DNA from: Candidatus Bipolaricaulota bacterium
GTDB lineage: Bacteria > Bipolaricaulota > Bipolaricaulia > M55B111
Length of the DNA stretch: 46,392 bases
NCBI GenBank assembly: GCA_021735245.1
Contig: JAIPHJ010000012.1
Span: 1 to 46,392 of the forward strand
Direction of reading: 5' to 3'
The position numbers were made by a program, and so were the translations under genes. The notes beneath the pieces were generated by a model that saw only the letters and a program-made list of their open reading frames with translations, searched no databases and was not told where the DNA came from. Positions 23,924 to 31,885 of the stretch are shown here, in pieces; position 1 is the stretch's first letter, and every line of letters starts with the position of its first letter.

Positions 23924-24427
23924 TTAATCTCCTCCCGGTTTTAATAACATTTGAACGACTTGACCCTTCTTTGTCGGCTCCTGGTCGACCTCTCCTACTT
24001 CCTGGACTTCCTCTTTTATATCGTTCAAAAGATCGTAACCTCTGTCCTTGTGAGCTTTTTCTCTACCTCTAAAGAAGACCGTTGCTCGAACTTTGTGCCC
24101 GTCTTTGAGGAACTTTTTGATATGGTTCACCTTGGTATTGAAATCGTGTTCCTCTATCTTGATGGAAAACTTTATCGTCTTTAACTTCTTCTTCTTTTGC
24201 TGTTTTTGTTTCTTCTTTTGCTGTTTGTACTTGTACTTTCCGTAGTCAAGAATCTTCGCTACGACCGGATCTGCCTCCGGAGCAACCTCAACAAGATCGA
24301 GATCTTGGTCTTCAGCCTCCTTTAAGGCATCCTCCAGGCTCATGACTCCGATCTGCTCTCCGTCTTTATCGATAACCCTTACCTCTCCTGCAGTAATTTC
24401 GTGATTAACTCTAGTGTCGTTAGAGAT
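23924..24427 (-). CDS. infC: Translation initiation factor IF-3 with a probable AUC start codon
   Basis: IF-3 binds the 30S subunit and proofreads start-codon choice. The first ATG in frame lies inside the N-domain (MSLEDALKEAE). Upstream of it the frame stays open and encodes the expected RVNHEITAGEVRVIDKDGEQ. The only sensible start is an ATC five bases after a perfect GAGGAGGG site, giving 167 residues; no ATG, GTG or TTG lies between. Rare starts (AUU in E. coli) are established for infC and make IF-3 limit its own synthesis. A Lys/Gln-rich linker separates the N- and C-domains. It follows nadD by 24 bases. Confidence 0.92.
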   Translation of the reverse strand: MSNDTRVNHEITAGEVRVIDKDGEQIGVMSLEDALKEAEDQDLDLVEVAPEADPVVAKILDYGKYKYKQQKKKQKQQKKKKLKTIKFSIKIEEHDFNTKVNHIKKFLKDGHKVRATVFFRGREKAHKDRGYDLLNDIKEEVQEVGEVDQEPTKKGQVVQMLLKPGGD

Positions 24428-24451
24428 TTTTTCCCTCCTCGATGTAAAAAG

Positions 24452-25069
24452 TTAGCTTTCCGATACTTCTTCCGGTACTACTTTATAAAGATTATTTTCG
24501 CGGATAAAATTTCGGACCCTTTGCGGTACCATTCCATCTACGGGTTGTCCTTCCATAATCCTTTCCCTCACTTCCGTAGAGGAAAGCGATATTTCACCCA
24601 TATTTAAAAACCTTAAATCCTTTCCTCGAAATATATCCTTTTCAAAGTCTCCTTTCAGTATGCCTCCCCTGGGAGCCACTATGAAGGGGCAACTATCGAG
24701 CAATTTTTCCGGCTCTTTCCACGTGTCTATATTTATAAGGTTATCGGCCCCGACGATAAAGGCAATTTCGCCGTAGACTTTCTTCATCTCTTTTAACGTG
24801 TCGATCGTATAGGAAGGACCCTTTCGGTTAATCTCAACCGGGGAAACTTCCAGATCGTCCTTTCCCTTTATAGCAAGCTTAACCATCTCGTATCGCACAT
24901 CAGCTTCGGTCATACCCTCCTCGGATTTATGGGGAGGGTGTTTTGACGGTATTAATATTACCTTGCTCAGGTTCATCTGCGCCAGGGACTGCCTGGCTAC
25001 TTCCAGATGAGCGTTGTGGATCGGATCGAAAGTCCCTCCAAACAAACCAACTCTAGAGCACGAGCTCAA
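24452..25069 (-). CDS. nadD: Nicotinate-nucleotide adenylyltransferase
   Basis: Transfers AMP from ATP to nicotinate mononucleotide in NAD synthesis. The 205-residue chain has the nucleotidyltransferase motif GGTFDPIHNAH near the N-terminus (HNAH where HxGH is common), PSYTIDTLKEM, FIVGADN and the C-terminal ISLSSTEVRERI. A TTG eight bases after GGAGG is taken as the start; an in-frame TTG 21 bases earlier is possible but would place that site inside the gene. It overlaps the end of obgE. The usual follower rsfS is missing and infC comes next. Confidence 0.92.
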   Translation of the reverse strand: MSSCSRVGLFGGTFDPIHNAHLEVARQSLAQMNLSKVILIPSKHPPHKSEEGMTEADVRYEMVKLAIKGKDDLEVSPVEINRKGPSYTIDTLKEMKKVYGEIAFIVGADNLINIDTWKEPEKLLDSCPFIVAPRGGILKGDFEKDIFRGKDLRFLNMGEISLSSTEVRERIMEGQPVDGMVPQRVRNFIRENNLYKVVPEEVSES

Positions 25070-26336
25070 ACTCCATGCCTCCGATTTCAATTATGCTTCC
25101 GTCACGGGCGCCTTTCTCCTTCAACTTACTAATAACACCCTGTTTTTCCAATCTTCGATGGAAATAATCGGGTGCATCTTCAGTAGAAAAATCAAGCTTT
25201 TGTGCCAATTTCTCTATCTCCCGCCCCTCGACGACGTATTTATCCTCCTTCTGTAGGACTCTAAAACCGCTCTCTCCCTCAAACCGATAAACCTTGTGGT
25301 CCCCGCGCGCCTCTTTCTCTCTTTCCTCTTCGACTCTCTCGTCCTCCTGCTGCAATAACTCGTAAGTTTCTTTGACGAGTTTATCTACGCCCTCTCCCGT
25401 TGCTGCGGAGATGGGGTATAACTCAAGACCTTCTTCCCCAAATCTCTTTTTTTGTTTTTCGACTTCCTCAGGGTCAATTAGATCTATCTTGTTACCGGCA
25501 ACTACTTCCGGGGTCCCTTCGAGCGAACCGTCGTATTCTCTCAGTTCATTCCGAAATACCTTCCAGTCTTCCAGAGGATCCCTTCCCTCAACCCCGGATA
25601 TATCTACCATATGGATCAAAACCCTCGTCCTGGTTAGGTGTTTTAAGAATTGATCGCCAAGACCCTTACCTTTATGTGCGCCCTCAATTATCCCCGGTAT
25701 GTCGACGGCTACGAACTCGTTCCATTCGTCTACTGCCACCACTCCCGGATGCGGATCCATCGTGGTGAAGTGGTAATTTCCGATCTTCGGCTTCTGGGCG
25801 GAAATCTTGGAAATCAAGCTGGATTTTCCGACGTTGGGAAATCCTACTATTCCGACGTCGGCAAGCATCCGCAACTCAAGCCGGAGGTATCTCTCCTCGC
25901 CGTTTTCTCCCCACTCTCGAATTCGGGGGGCAGTATTCCTCGATGAAGAGAAAGCCTTGTTCCCACGACCGCCCGAGCCACCTCGGGCTATCAGGATCTC
26001 CTGACCTTTATCGTGTAGATCGGCTAGCTTCTCGTCCGTTTCCCCGTCAAAAACTATCGTGCCTACCGGGACATCAATGTAAAGGTCTTCCGCGGACTTG
26101 CCGGTCTTGTCCTGAGTACCACCCTTCTTACCGCTGTCAGCTTGAAACGTATTCTTCTTATCGAACCTCAGGAGGGTATTTACGCTTTTGTCGGCGCGAA
26201 GATAGACATCTCCACCTCCACCGCCGTTACCTCCGTCCGGTCCTCCGTGTCTCTGACCGAGTTGGTGTTCAAAGCTAATTACGCCGTGCCCACCGTCACC
26301 CGCTTTAACCGTTATAGTAGCTTCGTCTACAAACAT
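25053..26336 (-). CDS. obgE: GTPase ObgE/CgtA
   Basis: A 427-residue ribosome-assembly and stress GTPase. The Gly-rich Obg fold spans about residues 1-158 (GGPDGGNGGGGGDVY), the GTPase domain has the P-loop GFPNVGKSS and switch DIPG, with NKID and a SAATGEG-type G5. A C-terminal OCT domain is present (about 355-427, FRVLQKEDKYVVEG). It lies 58 bases after rpmA, the conserved L21-L27-Obg order. Its stop region overlaps nadD. Confidence 0.97.
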   Translation of the reverse strand: MFVDEATITVKAGDGGHGVISFEHQLGQRHGGPDGGNGGGGGDVYLRADKSVNTLLRFDKKNTFQADSGKKGGTQDKTGKSAEDLYIDVPVGTIVFDGETDEKLADLHDKGQEILIARGGSGGRGNKAFSSSRNTAPRIREWGENGEERYLRLELRMLADVGIVGFPNVGKSSLISKISAQKPKIGNYHFTTMDPHPGVVAVDEWNEFVAVDIPGIIEGAHKGKGLGDQFLKHLTRTRVLIHMVDISGVEGRDPLEDWKVFRNELREYDGSLEGTPEVVAGNKIDLIDPEEVEKQKKRFGEEGLELYPISAATGEGVDKLVKETYELLQQEDERVEEEREKEARGDHKVYRFEGESGFRVLQKEDKYVVEGREIEKLAQKLDFSTEDAPDYFHRRLEKQGVISKLKEKGARDGSIIEIGGMEFELVL

Positions 26337-26394
26337 ACCCTATCAAACCCTGTCCCACGTTATCGGTGCGCACAAAGAAAGGTTGGAATGGTCT

Positions 26395-26646
26395 TTAGGA
26401 GGGAGGAACGACACTTATATACTTATCTCCTGATCCTTCGAACTTCACGTGACCGGAAACTTTCGCGAAAATAGTATGGTCCCTTCCCATTCCTACGTTT
26501 TCTCCTGGTTTAAACTTCGTTCCCCTTTGCCTAACTATAATATTTCCGGGTTCTACCCATTCGTCCCCGAACTTTTTTAAGCCCAGTCGTTTACCGGCCG
26601 TATCGTGAACGTTCTGCGTAGAACCACTACTTACTTTATGAGCCAT
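26395..26646 (-). CDS. rpmA: 50S ribosomal protein L27
   Basis: An 83-residue protein with the family core [19 protein letters not shown] and the N-terminus [12 protein letters not shown], which reaches toward the peptidyl-transferase centre. It lacks the cleavable N-terminal extension found in some Firmicutes. The ATG follows GAGGGGAG. It lies 15 bases after rplU. Confidence 0.97.
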   Translation of the reverse strand: MAHKVSSGSTQNVHDTAGKRLGLKKFGDEWVEPGNIIVRQRGTKFKPGENVGMGRDHTIFAKVSGHVKFEGSGDKYISVVPPS

Positions 26647-26661
26647 TTTATCTCCCCTCGT

Positions 26662-26976
26662 TTAAGAAGAAATGCTATCTATCCTAACCTTCATATAAGG
26701 TTGTCTGTGACCTAGTTTTCTTCTCTGGCCTTTTCTTTTCTTGTAGGTAAATACGGTAACTTTTTCCTCTTTGTCCTTTTCAACTATCTCCCCTTCTACG
26801 ACGGAATCTTCGAGGTAAGGTTTCCCTACGTCCACTCCCCCTTCATCGTTTACCAATAGTACTTTATCGAATTCGACCGTTTCCCCGACTCCTCTTCCTT
26901 TCAGCTTCTCCACCTTTAACTCTTCCTCGGGTTCGACTCTATACTGTTTACCGCCTGTTTCTATAATTGCGTACAT
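26662..26976 (-). CDS. rplU: 50S ribosomal protein L21
   Basis: A 104-residue protein beginning MYAIIETGGKQYRVE, with the C-terminal YKKRKGQRRKLGHRQPYMKV of L21. It is the first gene of the nine-gene run. GGAGG precedes the ATG by six bases. A TTGAAA/TAGAAT promoter candidate lies so close that the message would have a very short leader. Confidence 0.97.
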   Translation of the reverse strand: MYAIIETGGKQYRVEPEEELKVEKLKGRGVGETVEFDKVLLVNDEGGVDVGKPYLEDSVVEGEIVEKDKEEKVTVFTYKKRKGQRRKLGHRQPYMKVRIDSISS

Positions 26977-26988
26977 TGTTTCCTCCAG

Positions 26989-27018
26989 ATTCTAATTTAC
27001 GTTTCCACTGATTTTCAA
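26989..27018 (-). promoter_or_regulatory. Candidate promoter of the rplU operon
   Basis: On the minus strand, -35 TTGAAA (plus 27013-27018) and -10 TAGAAT (plus 26989-26994) are 18 bases apart. The -10 ends 12 bases before the rplU ATG, so the ribosome-binding site would be at or near the 5' end. A stronger promoter further upstream is not excluded. Confidence 0.4.
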
Positions 27019-27044
27019 CCCTGCCACTCTATTGGGCCGGGAAT

Positions 27045-29048
27045 TTAGGCAATCTCCGCTCCCGGATCGATTTCTTTATCGAGACCGAGCAGGGCTAGTT
27101 CTTCTCCTTCAGCCGCAAGTAGCATGCACTCCGATTTTTCTCCGTGAATGGTCGCCGGCTCGAGATTCGTTAGCACTATTACCTGTCTGTCTTCGAGATC
27201 GGCAACTTCGTAATGATTCTTTAATCCTGATATAGTCTGAAGTTCGTCGAATCCAACGTCCACCTGGATCTTGTACAGCCGGTCGGCACTCGGCATTTCG
27301 TCTACTTTTACGATCCTACCAACTCTCATGTCCAAAGCGTTAAAGTCATCAAAACTTATTCTTTCTTTACTCATTTCCTGCTCTCCCTCCGTTTGCCTGG
27401 TTTTGTTTTCGACCTTTTTCTTGTAGCCTTCTCTTATACCTTCAATATCCTGTTTCTCAAGTAAGGGTTGTGGCTCTGCAAGCTTTCCTGACGGGGTCCT
27501 TTTTATCTCGTCCCAGCCCGTCCGGTCCAGATCGAATATCTCGTAGACTTCCTTTGCGAACGAAGGCACGAACGGTTCCAGCATAACTGAAATTGCCTTG
27601 GCGACCTTCAGGCTGGACAGTACTACAGTTTCATCTTCTGTCTCCCAGGGTTTCTTCTCCTGGAAGTAGCCGTTGCCAAAATTGGCCAGGTCGCAGATTT
27701 CCCTTAAGGCTCCGGAAAGCCCTCCCGACTCGATTATCGACTCTACCTCGGAAACCGTCCGTTCTATCTTCTCGTTCACATTTTCTTCTACCTTCCCTTC
27801 CGGGATGGTCCCGTCATATCTGGAATAAGCAAAAGAAGTAACCCTGTTTACGAAATTGCTCACGTTATCAATAAATATATTGTTTACGGCTTTATCGAGT
27901 TCGGACCAGGAGAACTCGACGTCCTTCTTCTCAGGTCTCTGAAAAATCAAGTAGAATCTCCAGAAAACCGGATCCATTAATTCCGTAGCGTCATCAGCGA
28001 ATATCCCCACTCCTTTACTTTTTGAGAAGGACTTTCCTCCCACCCAGTTCAGGTACTCCCCGGCACTTATCTGGTCCGGAAGGTGATATCCCTGCCCGGA
28101 AGCTAAAAGCTGGCCGGGAAACAGAAGGGTGTGGAAAGGAATATTGTCCTTGGCAAGAGTATAAACCTGAAAAGCGTCATCAGAAAACCAGTAATCCTCC
28201 CAGCTCTCCTCGCTTTCGTTCTTCTTAAAATATTCTATAGTAGCCGAAACGTATCCCAGAGCAGCTTCGGCCCAGACGTAGATTACCTTCTCCTCCGCTC
28301 CCTCAAAAGGGGCAGGTATTCCCCAATCTATATCCCTGGTAATCGCCCGAGGCTCGAGTCCGTCTTTAAGCATTTGATCGGTGAATCTTTTTACGTTGTC
28401 CTGCCAGTCGTCGTAGTTCCGATCCACGTATTCCTCCAGCCTCGGCTGAAGTTTCTCCAAATCAATATACCAGTGCCTCGTGTTTTTGAATTCAATATTA
28501 TCCCCGCCGCATATAGCGCAGTTAGGCTGAACCAGGTCCTCCGGCTCGAGGAGAGAGCCGCAGCTATCGCACTGGTTTCCGTGGGCTCCGTCCGTATCGC
28601 ATTCAGGACAGGTCCCTTCTATAAACCTATCGGCAAGGAATCTCTGACAATCGTGACAGTAGGCCCTTTCTTCCTCCTTGGATAGTATGTAACCCTCGTC
28701 ATCCATCTGCCTGTGTATTTCCTGGACGAACTCTTCGTGTGTCGTATTCGTGGTAATGGTATAGTTATCGAACTCTATCCTGAAGTCCTCCAGTATCTCG
28801 AGTATTTTCTCGTGCGTTTCATTCGCCAGCTCTTCCGGCTTCATATTTCGCCTCTCCGCCTCGAACTCGATTCTGGTACCGTGCGCGTCCGAACCGGAAA
28901 CGTAAAGCACGGAATGACCCTTCAGCTCGTAATAACGAGAAAATACGTCACCCGACAGTAGCGAAGTCTGGATGTTTCCAAGATGTGGCATCCCCGATGC
29001 ATAGGGCCAGGCGCTACAAATTAATACGTTATTCGCTTCCTTGTTCAT
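27045..29048 (-). CDS. metG: Methionine-tRNA ligase with C-terminal tRNA-binding domain
   Basis: Charges tRNA-Met. The 667 residues comprise a class I catalytic domain with the HIGH-like PYASGMPHLGN and KMSKS-like KSFSKS motifs. A zinc region carries four C-x-x-C pairs (CHDC, CPEC, CDSC, CAIC), so two metal sites as in the E. coli/archaeal-type enzyme. An anticodon domain follows, and from about residue 560 an EMAPII/Trbp111-type domain (DFNALDMRVGRIVKVDEMP) that usually dimerises and binds tRNA. It is a single gene with its own promoter, upstream of the rplU operon on the same strand. Confidence 0.97.
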   Translation of the reverse strand: MNKEANNVLICSAWPYASGMPHLGNIQTSLLSGDVFSRYYELKGHSVLYVSGSDAHGTRIEFEAERRNMKPEELANETHEKILEILEDFRIEFDNYTITTNTTHEEFVQEIHRQMDDEGYILSKEEERAYCHDCQRFLADRFIEGTCPECDTDGAHGNQCDSCGSLLEPEDLVQPNCAICGGDNIEFKNTRHWYIDLEKLQPRLEEYVDRNYDDWQDNVKRFTDQMLKDGLEPRAITRDIDWGIPAPFEGAEEKVIYVWAEAALGYVSATIEYFKKNESEESWEDYWFSDDAFQVYTLAKDNIPFHTLLFPGQLLASGQGYHLPDQISAGEYLNWVGGKSFSKSKGVGIFADDATELMDPVFWRFYLIFQRPEKKDVEFSWSELDKAVNNIFIDNVSNFVNRVTSFAYSRYDGTIPEGKVEENVNEKIERTVSEVESIIESGGLSGALREICDLANFGNGYFQEKKPWETEDETVVLSSLKVAKAISVMLEPFVPSFAKEVYEIFDLDRTGWDEIKRTPSGKLAEPQPLLEKQDIEGIREGYKKKVENKTRQTEGEQEMSKERISFDDFNALDMRVGRIVKVDEMPSADRLYKIQVDVGFDELQTISGLKNHYEVADLEDRQVIVLTNLEPATIHGEKSECMLLAAEGEELALLGLDKEIDPGAEIA

Positions 29049-29114
29049 TTAATCGAGACTCTCCTTAAATAAAAAGGTTCACTTACCAGCTGAAGGCAGG
29101 TTAATAACTCGTAG

Positions 29115-29143
29115 ATTTTAGGATAACGAACCGGCTATTACAA
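29115..29143 (-). promoter_or_regulatory. Probable metG promoter
   Basis: On the minus strand, -35 TTGTAA (plus 29138-29143) and -10 TAAAAT (plus 29115-29120) are 17 bases apart, leaving a leader of about 60 bases with an AAGGAGA site. Confidence 0.55.
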
Positions 29144-29172
29144 GCCAGCGGGGCGAACCGGGGGCAATTCAC

Positions 29173-29970
29173 CTAATCCGAGTCCAATTCCTTAAACCTT
29201 TTCTCGCCCGAATATATCGATAGCCTCCCCCCGCGAACAAAACCGACCATTGCCAGCCCGGTAATTCTCCCCATCCTTACTGCAAGAGACGTAGGGGCCG
29301 AGCGGGATGCGACTTTCGAAATTGAGCTTCGTATCGCTTTCGAAACCATCTCCGAGGATAACCTTCCACTGGTCAACAGAACTAACTCTTTCGGATCCCG
29401 ACCGTCAATAACTGACTTGCCTATTACCTTATCCACGGCATTGTGACGCCCGATGTCTTCCGCCAGATAGTCGATCCCTCCGGGACCTGCCAGGGCTGCC
29501 GTGTGAGACCCACCGGTTTTCTTGAAAAGTTCGGCTCTTATTTGAAGTTCTTTCATTAATTCGGTCAGTCGAGGGATCTCCGGAAAGAACCCGGCCTCAG
29601 TTTCTTCTATTTCCAGATCTCCCAGCTTTTCTACTACCGCCCTTGCGTTACCACAGCCGGAAGTCAATGCTCTCTTCCCCGCAAGATAAGTTTCCAGGTC
29701 CACGCTATCGGTCTTTATCCGCATCTCAACCAGTTGCTCTTCCGGCTCGTAGTTTATCTCATTTAGGTCTTCCCGACCCTCTATCAACCCTTCAGACCTC
29801 AAGTAGCCTACGGACAGGGCCCTCTGATCCTCGGGACTGCACATAAGCGTAACCAGGGCCCGATCGTTGACAACCAGGTCGAGGGATGACTCGACCACTA
29901 TGTCGTCGCTAATCCTTTTTGCTTGCCCGCTTTCCCATCTAACTATTTCTTTCTCTTCGAATCTAGCCAC
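29173..29970 (-). CDS. fdhD: Formate dehydrogenase accessory sulfurtransferase FdhD
   Basis: Carries sulfur from a cysteine desulfurase to the molybdenum or tungsten cofactor of formate dehydrogenases. The 265 residues include LMCSPEDQRALSVGYLRSEG, the GGSHTAAL segment, EDIGRHNAVDKVIG and LLTSGRLSSEMV. The active-site loop reads TSGCGNA, so only the first Cys of the usual C-x-x-C is present. The GTG start follows GGGAGGT by four bases; a longer in-frame reading lacks support. No formate dehydrogenase or cofactor-synthesis gene is in the window. It diverges from the PEGA protein. Confidence 0.92.
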   Translation of the reverse strand: MARFEEKEIVRWESGQAKRISDDIVVESSLDLVVNDRALVTLMCSPEDQRALSVGYLRSEGLIEGREDLNEINYEPEEQLVEMRIKTDSVDLETYLAGKRALTSGCGNARAVVEKLGDLEIEETEAGFFPEIPRLTELMKELQIRAELFKKTGGSHTAALAGPGGIDYLAEDIGRHNAVDKVIGKSVIDGRDPKELVLLTSGRLSSEMVSKAIRSSISKVASRSAPTSLAVRMGRITGLAMVGFVRGGRLSIYSGEKRFKELDSD

Positions 29971-30165
29971 TTTTACCTCCCTAAAAACCAAGGTGAAGGA
30001 CCTTACCGTCGAACTTAAGTTTACCGAAGTCGACCGCCCATTCCCATCTGGGGATTTGGAACTGTGCAAAATCAAAAACGAAAAGCTGGCGTGTTTTGCT
30101 CTCAACTCCCCTTTTGGGTAGAATTAACGGTGGAAAAGGACATGAACAGAGCGAGGGAGGCAGGA

Positions 30166-31869
30166 GTGAACCAGGGTCGTCAAATTTCTATAGTAGTTAT
30201 TCTCGCCTTATTATTTTTCGTTTGTCCCGGCCAAGCACGGGAGGGGGACCCCGCCCCGGAAGGGATAATAACGAAACCGCCAAAATCCTACGATCTGGAA
30301 GTCGAAATAGAGCTGAGCAGGCCTCGTTATCGTCCGGGTGGAGAAGTAGAAATGAAGGTTGATCTTACTAAAAAAGTGTATCTTTACCTCTATAATATCG
30401 ACACGGAGGGGAGAGTCAATCTACTTTTCCCCAATAAATACGATAAAAGCAATCGAGTGGGTCCTGGAAAGGTGACTCTGCCCGACAAGGGTTATAGTTT
30501 CGTTGCCGGAGGGAAAGAAGGAACCGAGTACCTCGGGGCGATTGCCAGCATCAAGCCGCTGGGGCTTTTTACTTCGATAGACCAGACAGAGTTTAAGGAT
30601 AACCCCTTTCCCAGGCTTTCCAGCAGCGCCCAATCCTTCGCCCTTACCGGGAAGGAAAAAATATCCACGGAGGTCTCTCAGAAGGACTGGGCAACCTCCT
30701 GGGTCGGAGTCAAGGTGACAAAAAGGCTGTCGGACTTGTCGGTGGACTCTTCTCCCCGGGGTGCCGGGGTCTACGTGGACGGGAAGTTCGTCGGCAGGAC
30801 ACCTGGAACGGTCTCGGTAGAGCCGGGAACCAGAGAAGTAACCCTGGAACGCTCCAACTACGAGAACTGGTCCACTACCGTTTCCGTTCAGCCCTACGAG
30901 GAAAAGAGAATTCAAGCTGACCTTCGACCCACCACGATAACCCGATTAACCGTAAAAACAACACCACCAGGGGCGGACGTATACGTGGACGGCAGGTTCC
31001 GGGGAAGAACCCCGGTCGGCTTTTTCACGGAAAGCGGCGACAGGAAGATCAGGATTAGCAGGCAGGGGTACGAAGTCTGGGAGAAAGTTATTGAGATCCG
31101 GCCTTACCTTAACAGGAACCTCGAAATCAATCTTCGTGATATTCAGTTCTCGAGAGTTTCGCTGGAATCGTCACCTTCGGGAGCCGGCATCTACGTCGAC
31201 GGTACTTACAGGGGAACGACGCCGGCTGAGCTCAGACTTCAGGCCAACAAACCCATGGAGATGATTTTGAGAAAAGAAGGCTACGAGAAGTGGAAACAGG
31301 TCTTAACCCTGACCCCGGGGCGGGACAAGAGTTTTAGCGTTAATTTACGGCCGCCGGTGGAAAAGAAACCTGATTCCCGGACCGGCAAACCGGATTTAAG
31401 CCTGAGGATCAACGGGGGAGGAATATTCGGGTACGTTTTATCGCTCGGATCCGAAATAGAGGTAAACGATTACGTATTTGGCGGTTCCTTCCGAACGACT
31501 GGTAGCGCGGAAATTCCTCAGGAAATCAACTGGGTGTCAGGATCCTGGGAAGGGGTCGAGGTCCTGAATTACGGTCCCGAATGGGAAGGAAATTTCGGGT
31601 ACGAACTGGATTTATTTCGAGGGCTTCACCTCAGAATTGGTTCCGGACTGGCTTTTCAGCCGAAGGCCCATCTTGAACCCCTCGAGAGCCAAACCAGCAA
31701 TCCGGGCAACATTAGGCCAATGATTGTTATAGAAAGAAATGCACGTCTTGGCATCGCCCCCTATTTAACGGCTCACGGCGGTATAGGGGTCGAAAGCGAC
31801 CAATATTCGATAGACTTAATTTTTCACAGTCGCCGCGGACCTGTCCTCAACTTCGGATTCAAGTTTTAA
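30166..31869 (+). CDS. DUF4384-PEGA-beta-barrel envelope protein
   Basis: A 567-residue secreted protein with a signal peptide (hydrophobic core ISIVVILALLFFVCPG). A DUF4384-like domain follows (about residues 45-165: YRPGGEVEMKV, YLYLYNIDTEGRVNLLFPN), then three PEGA repeats (about 185-250, 255-320, 335-400), each with a GAGVYVDG-type turn and G-x-TP. A C-terminal region of about 150 residues, rich in Gly and aromatic strands and ending FGFKF, looks like an outer-membrane barrel. The GTG start follows GGGAGG by five bases. PEGA domains are linked to surface layers and glycan binding. The fusion to a barrel suggests periplasmic repeats tethered to the outer membrane. Confidence 0.82.
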   Translation: MNQGRQISIVVILALLFFVCPGQAREGDPAPEGIITKPPKSYDLEVEIELSRPRYRPGGEVEMKVDLTKKVYLYLYNIDTEGRVNLLFPNKYDKSNRVGPGKVTLPDKGYSFVAGGKEGTEYLGAIASIKPLGLFTSIDQTEFKDNPFPRLSSSAQSFALTGKEKISTEVSQKDWATSWVGVKVTKRLSDLSVDSSPRGAGVYVDGKFVGRTPGTVSVEPGTREVTLERSNYENWSTTVSVQPYEEKRIQADLRPTTITRLTVKTTPPGADVYVDGRFRGRTPVGFFTESGDRKIRISRQGYEVWEKVIEIRPYLNRNLEINLRDIQFSRVSLESSPSGAGIYVDGTYRGTTPAELRLQANKPMEMILRKEGYEKWKQVLTLTPGRDKSFSVNLRPPVEKKPDSRTGKPDLSLRINGGGIFGYVLSLGSEIEVNDYVFGGSFRTTGSAEIPQEINWVSGSWEGVEVLNYGPEWEGNFGYELDLFRGLHLRIGSGLAFQPKAHLEPLESQTSNPGNIRPMIVIERNARLGIAPYLTAHGGIGVESDQYSIDLIFHSRRGPVLNFGFKF

Positions 31870-31885
31870 CGGGTTCAATCGGAGG

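Noticed and set aside
23924-24343. infC starting at the first in-frame ATG
   Set aside because: This would delete much of the IF-3 N-domain, which is clearly encoded upstream in the same frame.
28131-28685. A 184-codon plus-strand frame opposite metG
   Set aside because: It lies entirely inside the conserved MetRS zinc and catalytic region, so it is a shadow of codon bias.
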